Shown: one piece after another, positions 1 to 4,726 of the stretch
Position numbering within the stretch: position 1 is the stretch's first letter
Layout of the letters: each line of letters starts with the position of its first letter
Origin: Deltaproteobacteria bacterium
GTDB taxonomy: Bacteria; Desulfobacterota_C; Deferrisomatia; Deferrisomatales; JACRMM01
Direction: 5' to 3'
Length of the DNA stretch: 9,742 bases
Assembly: GCA_016218905.1 (NCBI GenBank)
Contig: JACRCS010000641.1
Coordinates: 1-9,742, forward strand
Notes under the pieces: model-generated
Told to the model about the DNA's origin: nothing
Seen by the model: only the letters and a program-made list of their open reading frames with translations
The model's database searches: none
Translations under genes and position numbers: made by a program

Positions 1-13
1 ACGTGATGGGCAT
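1..13 (-). CDS. Possible start of a gene cut by the window edge
   Basis: On the minus strand an ATG at 13-11 follows a strong Shine-Dalgarno-like AGGAGG (27-22) at 8 bases spacing. Only Met-Pro-Ile-Thr can be read before the window ends, so nothing can be said of the product. The next upstream gene ends at 90, so this would be the next gene in the same direction. The call rests only on the ribosome site and the ATG. Confidence 0.3.
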
Positions 14-89
14 CGCTCCACCCTCCTTCCCAGCCTCATATACCGCTGGAGGGCGGAGAAGTCCAGCCCAAACACGTGCCCCGGTCTGT

Positions 90-761
90 CTACGCGATCA
101 CCCGCCGCTCACCTGGCTGGGACGAATGGGGAATGCACCCCTCGACGATGACCTGGTAGGTCACGACCTCGAACTCACCGAAGCCGAGGTTTTCGGGATC
201 CGTGCACACCACCTCTCCCGCCGCGTCGGTTGCTGCGGGATCAACCACCTCGGTAACCTCGCCCCATTTGATTACCACGGGCATGGTGGGGTCGAGCACG
301 GCGCCCTCCTCAGGCATGATTTCGGGTCCGCAGGGGATGGCGTGGGTGAACTCGACCTCGCTCTCGAGCTCGATCCCGTCAATCGTGATTCCCTCGAACT
401 CGTACTCCCCCTCTCGAAACATGGCCAGGAACTCGACCAGCGGCAGGTCCGCGATCCCGGGCTCGACGCTCTCGAAGAAGAGCTCGGTGAGGCCGAGCCG
501 GCCCACTGTCCCCCTGCCGCTCACCTCGAAGATCTTCCGCTCCTTCGGGTCGGAAATCGTCAGCTTCCGCCAGTTGTCGGCGTCGAGAAACATCTGGACG
601 CCGGTATCTATGACCGTGGAGTTGAACTCGATGAAGAGGTCGGCCGCTTTGAAGGGCATCTCCTTGTCGCGGTCTCGGCCCCGGCCATTCGACGAGGCGG
701 TGCCCGCGATGAGAATGACCACGGCAGCCAGCAAGATGGACGTTACGCGTGTGAGCTTCAT
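90..761 (-). CDS. Exported hypothetical protein, probably C-terminally truncated
   Basis: The product is 223 aa from the ATG at 761, chosen because GGAGGGAG lies just upstream and a signal peptide starts there: MKLTR, then a hydrophobic run (ILLAAVVILIAG), then a small-residue cleavage region near residue 25. A longer reading from 821 has no such support. The mature part is acidic and predicted secreted or periplasmic. The segment around residues 150-205 (DPTMPVVIKW, then VVTYQVIVE) has the Trp and Tyr spacing of a fibronectin-III-like beta sandwich, with Cys pairs nearby. After VIVE the frame gives GCIPHSSQPGERRVIA and stops, which looks unlike the rest of a beta sandwich. From memory, related exported proteins continue for some 50 more residues, so the end is probably lost. 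No enzymatic motif is visible and the function is unknown. It is separated by 430 bp from the toxin gene upstream and probably has its own promoter. Confidence 0.75.
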   Translation of the reverse strand: MKLTRVTSILLAAVVILIAGTASSNGRGRDRDKEMPFKAADLFIEFNSTVIDTGVQMFLDADNWRKLTISDPKERKIFEVSGRGTVGRLGLTELFFESVEPGIADLPLVEFLAMFREGEYEFEGITIDGIELESEVEFTHAIPCGPEIMPEEGAVLDPTMPVVIKWGEVTEVVDPAATDAAGEVVCTDPENLGFGEFEVVTYQVIVEGCIPHSSQPGERRVIA

Positions 762-900
762 GTGTCTCCCTCCTTCGGCTTCTTTCGTACAACCCACACT
801 ACGTTCCTCCCCCCTCGGCAAGGGCGCGGCGGATCATGACCGAAGAGCCCGGCGCCGGGGCTCTCGGCATCGCTCTCACCCTTCTCTGCCTTGCATCCAA

Positions 901-916
901 CGCAATTTCCGGGCCA
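901..916 (-). promoter_or_regulatory. Possible sigma-54 (-24/-12) promoter
   Basis: Read on the minus strand, the site is TGGCCCG-N4-TTGCG. It resembles the sigma-54 consensus TGGCACG-N4-TTGC(A/T), with the invariant GG and GC separated by the required 10 bases. It would start transcription about 125-130 bp before the exported protein at 761. In GC-rich DNA a match this good can occur by chance, and no enhancer-binding protein gene is in the window. Confidence 0.2.
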
Positions 917-1021
917 CGCTCCATCTGCCGGGCAAGAGCCGTTTCCGGCCTTCCCCCGGTCTGGTTGCCCTGCTGGAACCGGCAGGGAGCCTGCCGATAA
1001 CGGCACGACACGGCAGGGGGT

Positions 1022-1039
1022 CTGCTGGGACGAGGTCGG
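1022..1039. repeat. 18-bp direct repeat, copy A
   Basis: CTGCTGGGACGAGGTCGG occurs here and again, identical, at 1912-1929. With the next three bases the match is 20 of 21. The two copies bracket the RelE-type toxin-antitoxin module and its promoter. Confidence 0.8.
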
Positions 1040-1098
1040 TAGCCCAGAGGCGGCGAGAATGCGGGGGGGCACGTCGGTCAGAGTCCGAAACGCGAAAA

Positions 1099-1171
1099 AG
1101 GCGCGAAAGGCAGCCGTCCCGCCCCGCCCCCGCCCCTCACCTCACCCAGAGGCAGCGACGTCCCGCCCCGC
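1099..1171. repeat. Two copies of an AGGCAGC..CGTCCCGC dispersed repeat
   Basis: AGGCAGCCGTCCCGCCCCGC (1108-1127) and a variant beginning AGGCAGCGACGTCCCGC (1150) lie 42 bp apart. A third copy, AGGCAGCTACGTCCCGC, is at 5190. The copies at 1108 and 5190 also share the preceding GGCGCGAA, so the first is the closer relative. All are outside genes. This is a short dispersed repeat of unknown origin. Confidence 0.6.
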
Positions 1172-1190
1172 AGTCCCGTCGTTCCTCTGG

Positions 1191-1466
1191 CTAGCGATAG
1201 ACCTGGTCGTGGCTGCCGATGTCGAGCAGGGTGATCTCCTTCTCGGAAACGAGAAGGGTCAGCGTGACGCGGTAGCCGTACGTCAGGCGGACCGCGTGGC
1301 ACCCCGCGAGCCGGCCCCCCAGGGGGTGCAGTCCCAGGTGGGGTTGGAAGGGGTCCTTCTGCAACTCGTCGAGCAGCTCGCCCAGGCGCGGCCTCAGGTC
1401 GGGGTGCCGCTTGAGGAACTTCCTCGCCTGCCGCAGGAACGCTTCCGACGCGACGAGGCGAAACAC
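1191..1466 (-). CDS. RelE/YafQ-family toxin of a type II toxin-antitoxin module
   Basis: The 91-aa product has the length and pattern of RelE/ParE-superfamily toxins, closest in appearance to YafQ-like mRNA interferases that cut mRNA at the ribosome. Evidence is a basic N-terminal helical part (residues 1-40, with the typical F-x-KRHPDL), the segment HPLGGRLAGCHAVRL (47-61), a beta-strand YRVTLTLL (65-72), and the C-terminal ITLLDIGSHDQVY (78-90) with the His-Asp expected near the active site. The start is a GTG at 1466 that overlaps the antitoxin stop by one base (TAGTG), so translation is probably coupled. It is expected to be held inactive by the protein encoded just upstream. The frame is intact and key regions are present, so the toxin may be functional. 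Sub-family assignment (YafQ or another RelE branch) is less certain than the superfamily. Confidence 0.9.
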   Translation of the reverse strand: MFRLVASEAFLRQARKFLKRHPDLRPRLGELLDELQKDPFQPHLGLHPLGGRLAGCHAVRLTYGYRVTLTLLVSEKEITLLDIGSHDQVYR

Positions 1467-1732
1467 TACCCCTCCTCGTCCAGGGCCTTCAGAAGCTCGC
1501 CGGCGGTCCTGAAGGTCCTGGTCCTTCCTGCCTTCACGTCCTCCAGCGACGCGCGGACCCGCGCGTAGTGCGCCTCCCTCTCCGCGGCCATCAGCTCCTG
1601 GTAACGCTCCTCCGAGAGCACCACGTACTGGGGCCGGTTGTTGCGGATCACGTGGACGTCGCCCTCGGCGATCAGGTCGTCCACCGCGGCAATCCCGCGA
1701 CGCTTGATCTCCTGGGCGGGGATGGAGTTCAT
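1466..1732 (-). CDS. Phd/YefM-like antitoxin paired with RelE/YafQ toxin
   Basis: This 88-aa antitoxin starts at the ATG at 1732, preceded by AAAGGAGT at good spacing. A longer reading from 1798 would run through the likely promoter and is rejected. The N-terminal half (MNSIPAQEIKRRGIAAVDDLIAEG, then VHVIRNNRPQYVVLSEERYQEL, residues 25-46) matches the Phd/YefM fold, which dimerises and binds DNA. The charged C-terminal part (residues 50-88, RASLEDVKAGRTRTFRTAGELLKAL) is the expected toxin-binding tail. The gene precedes and overlaps the toxin by one base, the standard type II order. Antitoxin, alone or with toxin, would repress its own promoter, and a near-perfect palindrome lies 16 bp upstream of the start. 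Confidence 0.9.
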   Translation of the reverse strand: MNSIPAQEIKRRGIAAVDDLIAEGDVHVIRNNRPQYVVLSEERYQELMAAEREAHYARVRASLEDVKAGRTRTFRTAGELLKALDEEG

Positions 1733-1747
1733 GTCGATACTCCTTTC

Positions 1748-1765
1748 GGTACTCGATCGAGTGCC
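1748..1765. promoter_or_regulatory. Candidate operator palindrome of the RelE-type TA module
   Basis: ACTCGATCGAGT (1751-1762) is a perfect 12-bp palindrome. With flanking GG and CC it extends to 18 bp with one mismatched pair. It lies between the proposed -10 box and the ribosome site of the antitoxin gene, where a Phd/YefM dimer would block transcription. The operator role is an inference from position and symmetry. Confidence 0.6.
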
Positions 1766-1769
1766 AAAG

Positions 1770-1798
1770 ATCCTACCCTTGCGGGTCCCGGACCGCAA
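1770..1798 (-). promoter_or_regulatory. Candidate sigma-70-type promoter of the RelE-type TA module
   Basis: On the minus strand TTGCGG (1798-1793) is followed after exactly 17 bases by TAGGAT (1775-1770). The match is partial (TTG of the -35 and TA..AT of the -10), but the spacing is ideal and the site is directly upstream of the palindrome and the antitoxin ribosome site. Confidence 0.45.
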
Positions 1799-1911
1799 GC
1801 GAGGGTGACCCGCACCATCCCTCCCTGCGGCTGAAGCGGATCGGCGGATCCTCTTCCGTCCGGGTTGGCCTCCACCACCGCGCTCTCGGCAGTCACGCCG
1901 AGTATGACTCC

Positions 1912-1929
1912 CTGCTGGGACGAGGTCGG
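1912..1929. repeat. 18-bp direct repeat, copy B
   Basis: Identical to 1022-1039 and in the same orientation, 890 bp away. Together the copies enclose the RelE-type toxin, its antitoxin, and the palindrome and promoter. Confidence 0.8.
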
Positions 1930-2169
1930 CAGGAATCCCACCAGGTCGCAGCCCTCGCCCCGGTTCCGTTGCCGTCTTCCAACAGCGCCACGAAGGCTGG
2001 CGGGGACCTGCTGCCCGCCCGTCACCCCCTCCAGTCTCCCCCAGGAGTCGCGAACCGAGGGGGGCAGGTGAATCGTCAGGAGCCTACGAAGACTACCAGC
2101 ATCCCCCTCGCCTCCCCGGTTGCGCTGGGGCAAGAGGTCCGGCCGGGGGCGGAGAGGACCGGGCGCCCC

Positions 2170-2571
2170 TCAACGCACCTCGACCCTGAGCCCCTCGACC
2201 CGTTCGAAGTCCCTGCGGTTGTGGGTGACGACCGCGTAGTCCAGGGAGATGGCCGTGGCGGCGATGATCAGATCGTGGGCGCCGACGGTCTGCCCTCTTT
2301 GAGCCAAGGAGGCCCAGATCCGCGCATAGATGCGCGCGACCGAGGTGTCGAAGGGGAACACGGGGAAGAACTCGAGGACCTTCTCCACGAAGGCCTGACG
2401 TCGAATGCGGCGTCCCTCCGTGCCGGCGCGCTCAACGCCGTGCAGCAGTTCCGCCACGGTCACCACGCTGATGCCGAATGGCTCGTCGGGCCGCCCGACG
2501 ACCAGCGATTCGGCTTCGGCTCGGTCCCGCTCCAGCGCGATGATCTCGCTCGAGTCGAAGATCACTCCCAC
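2170..2571 (-). CDS. vapC: VapC-type PIN-domain toxin (ribonuclease)
   Basis: The 133-aa product is a typical PIN-domain RNase of VapC toxins, which cleave tRNA or rRNA with Mg2+ or Mn2+. Acidic active-site candidates sit in the expected motifs: Asp6 in VIFDSSEIIALE, Glu41 in VVTVAELLHG, Asp100 in VGAHDLIIAATA, and Asp121 in VVTHNRRDFERV. All are present, so the enzyme may be active. The start at 2571 is GTG and overlaps the antitoxin by 10 bases. A second GTG at 2565, which forms a GTGA overlap with the antitoxin stop, is an equally good start and would remove two residues. Overlap implies translational coupling. The partner is the Phd/YefM-like protein just upstream, so this is a mixed pairing of a Phd-type antitoxin with a VapC toxin, which is common. 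Confidence 0.93.
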   Translation of the reverse strand: MGVIFDSSEIIALERDRAEAESLVVGRPDEPFGISVVTVAELLHGVERAGTEGRRIRRQAFVEKVLEFFPVFPFDTSVARIYARIWASLAQRGQTVGAHDLIIAATAISLDYAVVTHNRRDFERVEGLRVEVR

Positions 2572-2846
2572 GGCAGCCCCTGCGGAAGCGGCGGCTGGGA
2601 CGACACAGACGCCGTGACGTCCTCGGCAAACGACGAATCCTCCGGATCGAGGCGCGGCAGCTCACGGACCAGGGCAACGAGCTCCGACAGCGTGCGCTTC
2701 GACGGTAGGGTCTCGACCGGCCCCAGGGTGGCCACCGGCTTGCCGCCCCGCAGGATGGTGTAGTGATCCCCCCGGTAGCGGATGTTGCTCAGGAGCTCCG
2801 AAAAGCTCCGAACCGCTTCGGTAGCCGTGACGGTTGCCGTGCCCAT
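2562..2846 (-). CDS. Phd/YefM-like (VapB) antitoxin paired with VapC
   Basis: The 94-aa product begins at the ATG at 2846 behind an excellent AGGAGG ribosome site (about 5-9 bases away). The N-terminal half (TEAVRSFSELLSNIRYRGD at 9-27, then HYTILRGGKPVATLGPVE at 28-45) follows the Phd/YefM pattern of helix, turn and beta hairpin used for dimerisation and DNA binding. The Pro-, Glu- and Leu-rich remainder (LSELVALVRELPRLDPEDSSFAEDV) fits the flexible toxin-neutralising tail. It precedes vapC and overlaps it by 10 bases. Transcription probably starts in an unusually AT-rich patch just upstream that also contains an inverted repeat, so autoregulation is likely. I give no gene symbol because the antitoxin family is Phd-like rather than AbrB-like VapB. 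Confidence 0.9.
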   Translation of the reverse strand: MGTATVTATEAVRSFSELLSNIRYRGDHYTILRGGKPVATLGPVETLPSKRTLSELVALVRELPRLDPEDSSFAEDVTASVSSQPPLPQGLPWE

Positions 2847-2862
2847 GGCCCTTCCTCCTCAA

Positions 2863-2874
2863 GATTAGATAATC
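2863..2874. promoter_or_regulatory. Candidate operator of the VapC module
   Basis: GATTA-GA-TAATC is an inverted repeat with 5-bp arms and a 2-bp centre. It lies between the antitoxin ribosome site and the proposed -10 box, in an AT-rich island that stands out from the GC-rich surroundings. The position suits repression by the Phd-like antitoxin. The role is inferred. Confidence 0.45.
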
Positions 2875-2876
2875 GC

Positions 2877-2904
2877 ATTTTACGCAATCACGAGCGCCCT
2901 GCAA
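2877..2904 (-). promoter_or_regulatory. Candidate promoter of the VapC module
   Basis: On the minus strand TTGCAG (2904-2899) is followed after 16 bases by TAAAAT (2882-2877), five of six to the sigma-70 -10 consensus. It is 31 bp upstream of the antitoxin ATG. The -10 is convincing and the -35 weak. Confidence 0.45.
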
Positions 2905-2928
2905 GGTCGCTCTCCGGCGCCTGCCCGC

Positions 2929-3324
2929 TCACGGTCCTCCTCCGGCAGCGCCGGGGCCTGTCCCCAAGGTCCGCTCTTGGGCGAATGCGGACTCCCGGAG
3001 CGCACCTCCCCAACGGACGGTGATCGGATGGAGGCGCCGGGTGGTCGGGTGGAACGACAGCGTCACCGTGGCCGGCCGGCTCCGGATCTCCGCCCGGTAG
3101 CTGAAGGCCGCTGCCGTATCCTGCTTCGCACGGCTGGCCGCAGGGTCGAAGTGCGGGTTGCCCGAGTAGAGCCCCTCGGCGACCAGGGGCAAGTCGTTTC
3201 TCTCCGCCAGATCCAAGGCCTGCGCGACGGTTATGCCGGATCGCCAGATGCTGAATCGGAACGCGTTGGCCGGGCTGCCGGCCAGGACAATTGCCATGAT
3301 CAGGAGGGGCACCCATCGTTTCAC
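2929..3324 (-). pseudogene. Small exported hypothetical protein with 3' end replaced by a repeat
   Basis: From the GTG at 3324 the product begins with a classical signal peptide (MKRW, then VPLLIMAIVLAGSPANA), predicting export. An alternative ATG at 3399, overlapping the stop of the upstream fragment as TGATG, would add 25 residues before the signal and is less likely. The mature part begins FRFSIWRSGITVAQALDLAE. It continues with a Leu/Gly/Asn segment (LYSGNPHFDP) and two beta-strand-like runs (ATVTLSFHPTTRRLHPITVRW). I have the impression of a conserved exported family of unknown function but cannot name a domain. After ALRESAFAQE the frame enters a dispersed GGGGACAGGC repeat (2969-2954), giving TLGTGPGAAGGGP and a stop, so the natural C-terminus appears lost. 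Transcription could come from upstream or from its own weak promoter. Whether the shortened protein still folds is unknown. Confidence 0.6.
2954..2967. repeat. Dispersed repeat, GGGCCTGTCCCCAA type
   Basis: Related copies are at 5157-5170, 6704-6713, 8856-8867 and, more diverged, 8795-8805. The bottom strand reads TTGGGGACAGGCCC. This one lies exactly where the exported protein at 2929-3324 loses its normal-looking sequence. From memory, GGGGACAGGC motifs are common dispersed elements in many genomes, often linked with REP-associated transposases, but none is encoded here. Confidence 0.65.
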
Positions 3325-3398
3325 TGCCGGGGTGCCGGCGCTGCTTATCCTCACGCTCAGGCAGCCTGGTCCTGACTTTGCCGCGCCGATGCGAATCA

Positions 3399-3621
3399 TC
3401 ACCCCGCCACCACCTTTGCCTCCTGGAAGAGCTCGGCCGGCATCGCGTACTGCAGCCGCCAGACGATCCGCATGGGGCGCTCGCCCCCGTGGCGCACGTA
3501 GGTCACGGGGCCGAGGAATCGGTAGGGCATGGTCTCTCCTCGGCCGTCCTTCTTCCTCTGCCGCACGAACAGGAGGACATGGCTTCCCTCCCGCTCGTAG
3601 TTCACGTAGCGGCGACCCGTG
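3399..3621 (-). pseudogene. DUF3427 domain fragment, copy 1
   Basis: The frame carries the last 73 residues of a DUF3427 domain, from TGRRYVNYE through HVLLFVRQRKKDG and PYRFLGPVTYVRHGGERPM to WRLQYAMPAELFQEA and the stop. DUF3427 is normally the C-terminal domain of large DEAD/DEAH-type helicases, several of them in restriction or defence islands. The helicase motor and the start of the domain are absent. Homology to copy 2 (4729-4949) ends abruptly at 3621, after which the open frame to 3659 is unrelated. The two copies align over 221 bp without gaps with about 23 differences (counted by eye), and only six of 73 residues change, so most differences are silent. No ribosome site or start suits the fragment. 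It is most likely a non-functional remnant. Confidence 0.8.
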
Positions 3622-3639
3622 AAGGCGTGCGCTGAGGCG

Positions 3640-3702
3640 TGCGGGACGCTCGTGCGCAAGAGCGAAACGGGGCAGTTCCGAGCGGCACCCGAGCGTCCCG
3701 CA
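3640..3702. repeat. 13-bp perfect inverted repeat with 37-base loop
   Basis: TGCGGGACGCTCG (3640-3652) and its exact complement CGAGCGTCCCGCA (3690-3702) flank 37 bases. It begins 19 bp beyond the breakpoint of DUF3427 copy 1 and lies in a 228-bp stretch without genes before the NERD gene. It may be a transcript hairpin or the ends of a small mobile element. No T-tract follows on either strand, so a simple terminator is unlikely. Confidence 0.65.
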
Positions 3703-3849
3703 TGGCCGCCCTGTCACGATTTCCGTCACGTCCCCTTCGTGCCGTCCTTTGGGCGCTGCCGGCCCCGGACGTCGGGGCGGCAGCCAGGAGCCCCGGGGAA
3801 GGGCGGAACGACCCGAACGGCGCCGGCGTTCCTCCGGGCGTCTAGTCGA

Positions 3850-4425
3850 TCAGCAGGAGGCTGTAGATGTTCTGCGTCTCCGTCTTCTGCTTGTGTCGAA
3901 CTTCTTGGGACGGTCGATTCGCGCTTTGGGGCTCACCAAGACGATCGAATGGAAGCTGGGAGTGATCTGCACGCCGAGGCGAGTGGGCGTGCAGATCTCG
4001 CCAAATACGTCCCGCAGCACCGCCATGTGGCGCTCGTTCTGGGCCAACGGCGACGCCATCCCCCCATAGGTCTTCCTAAAGTCGTTCCAGCGAAGAAACT
4101 CGCCGTCCTCGGTGACTTTCATCCCCGAAGTGAAGTGCTTGGTCTCCAGCACGTAGCACTCGAGCAACCGGTTCATCATCAGGTGGTCGATCTGTGCGAC
4201 CCGACCTCCATGCTCCAGGCGCAGGTCGTGAATTGCGATCCAATTCTTTCGGTTCCTGAAGTCGAAGTCGATCAGGTAGGCCGACTCACGTTCGCCCTCG
4301 ATCCCTGCCTGGACCAACCGCAGTTCTTGCTCGATCTTGGATCGGATCCCAGCGGGTGCCGCTGCGACGAGCCCCTTCAACTCGGCAACCGCCCTTCCTT
4401 TGTCATCGGCTCCCTTCAGAAGCAT
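3850..4425 (-). CDS. NERD (nuclease-related) domain protein, damaged C-terminus
   Basis: The product is 191 aa from the ATG at 4425, preceded by GGGGAGAG. A short helical N-terminal part (residues 1-40) leads into a NERD domain, about 41-165. Visible features of its PD-(D/E)xK-like core are Glu44/Glu47 in GIEGERESAY, Asp80 in RVAQIDHLMM, and Glu94-x-Lys96 in YVLETKHF. Then come the conserved-looking EFLRWNDFRKTYGGM and SPLAQNERHMAVLRD helix. NERD proteins are putative nucleases found alone or beside helicases and defence genes; no reaction is established for this one. After LVSPKARIDRPKKFDTS the frame turns into RRRRRR-TSTASC and stops. The +1 frame instead reads KQKTETQNIYSLLLID and stops at 3842, which looks more protein-like. 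So a frameshift or a deletion joint near 3890 has probably altered the end. The core domain is intact. It lies between two DUF3427 remnants. Confidence 0.85.
   Translation of the reverse strand: MLLKGADDKGRAVAELKGLVAAAPAGIRSKIEQELRLVQAGIEGERESAYLIDFDFRNRKNWIAIHDLRLEHGGRVAQIDHLMMNRLLECYVLETKHFTSGMKVTEDGEFLRWNDFRKTYGGMASPLAQNERHMAVLRDVFGEICTPTRLGVQITPSFHSIVLVSPKARIDRPKKFDTSRRRRRRTSTASC
3964..3997. repeat. 12-bp perfect inverted repeat inside the NERD gene
   Basis: GATCTGCACGCC (3964-3975) and GGCGTGCAGATC (3986-3997) are exact complements around a 10-base loop. They encode residues 143-154 (EICTPTRLGVQI). The arms start and end in GATC and include BglII-like AGATCT context on the right. Such a strong stem in a coding region is unusual and may reduce translation or reflect a small insertion. 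Confidence 0.8.
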
Positions 4426-4726
4426 GTTTTCTCTCCCCGGGTTGCACTTATGGCTGCCAGATCTGCTTGGGTCCCTTGCGGCCGATACTCTTCGCTCAGT
4501 CCCGTCCTCCAGCCGTCGAATTGGAGAGCGGCGGAGACAGTGGCCGACCGCCGGCGAGAAGAGTTCCGGGGCGCACCTGGACTGGCCGTGGCACGCGGGC
4601 GAACCCTCCTCCGGGAACGTTGGAGTGCCGATGGCCTCTTATCGACATACTGAGAAGACCGCGAAAGCAACAGGGCGAGGCCTCGCCCCTCGCCTCTGTG
4701 CACCCCGCGACCTGCAGGTCCCCAGA
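4426..4726. other. Gene-free stretch upstream of the NERD gene
   Basis: About 300 bp with no convincing coding sequence. It holds the NERD ribosome site (GGGGAGAG just before 4425) and the 16-bp palindrome at 4673-4688. A promoter for the NERD gene is expected here, but I see no clear -35/-10 pair. Confidence 0.5.
4673..4688. terminator. 16-bp perfect palindrome, possible weak terminator
   Basis: GGGCGAGGCCTCGCCC is perfectly symmetric and can form a 6-bp GC stem with a GGCC loop. On the minus strand it is followed by TGTTGCTTTC, a poor U-tract, 39 bp after the DUF3427 stop at 4727. A weak terminator is possible. A protein-binding site or repeat remnant is equally possible. Confidence 0.35.

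Larger units (their letters stand above)
762..1190. other. Gene-free stretch with repeats and a hairpin
   Basis: No convincing coding sequence is seen here. The stretch holds the leader of the exported protein gene, a hairpin at 844-864 (AGAGCCC / GGGCTCT around a 7-base loop, no T-tract), a sigma-54-like site at 901-916, one copy of an 18-bp direct repeat (1022-1039), and two copies of an AGGCAGC..CGTCCCGC repeat (1108-1127 and 1150-1171). Confidence 0.6.
1766..2169. other. Gene-free stretch between the two TA modules
   Basis: Beyond the promoter near 1770-1798, this roughly 400-bp stretch has no ORF with recognisable protein features. It holds the second copy of the 18-bp direct repeat. 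I see no terminator with a T-tract after the VapC stop at 2170. The stretch could be a remnant of a lost gene, but nothing identifies it. Confidence 0.5.

Noticed and set aside
844..864. Hairpin AGAGCCC/GGGCTCT as an intrinsic terminator of the RelE-type module
   Set aside because: No T-tract follows it in the direction of transcription and it is more than 300 bp from the toxin stop.
202..1194. Plus-strand open frame of 330 codons at the left end
   Set aside because: Ser/Pro/Arg-rich low-complexity translation with no domain, antisense to the exported protein and running through repeat-bearing intergenic DNA.
1729..2133. Minus-strand open frame of 134 codons between the two TA modules
   Set aside because: It overlaps the TA promoter, has no recognisable domain, and its translation contains the 18-bp repeat (PTSSQQ), also seen in a non-coding place near 1030.
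3325..3729. Extension of the small exported protein upstream to 3729
   Set aside because: It would read through DUF3427 copy 1 in the wrong frame and place the signal peptide in the middle of the protein.
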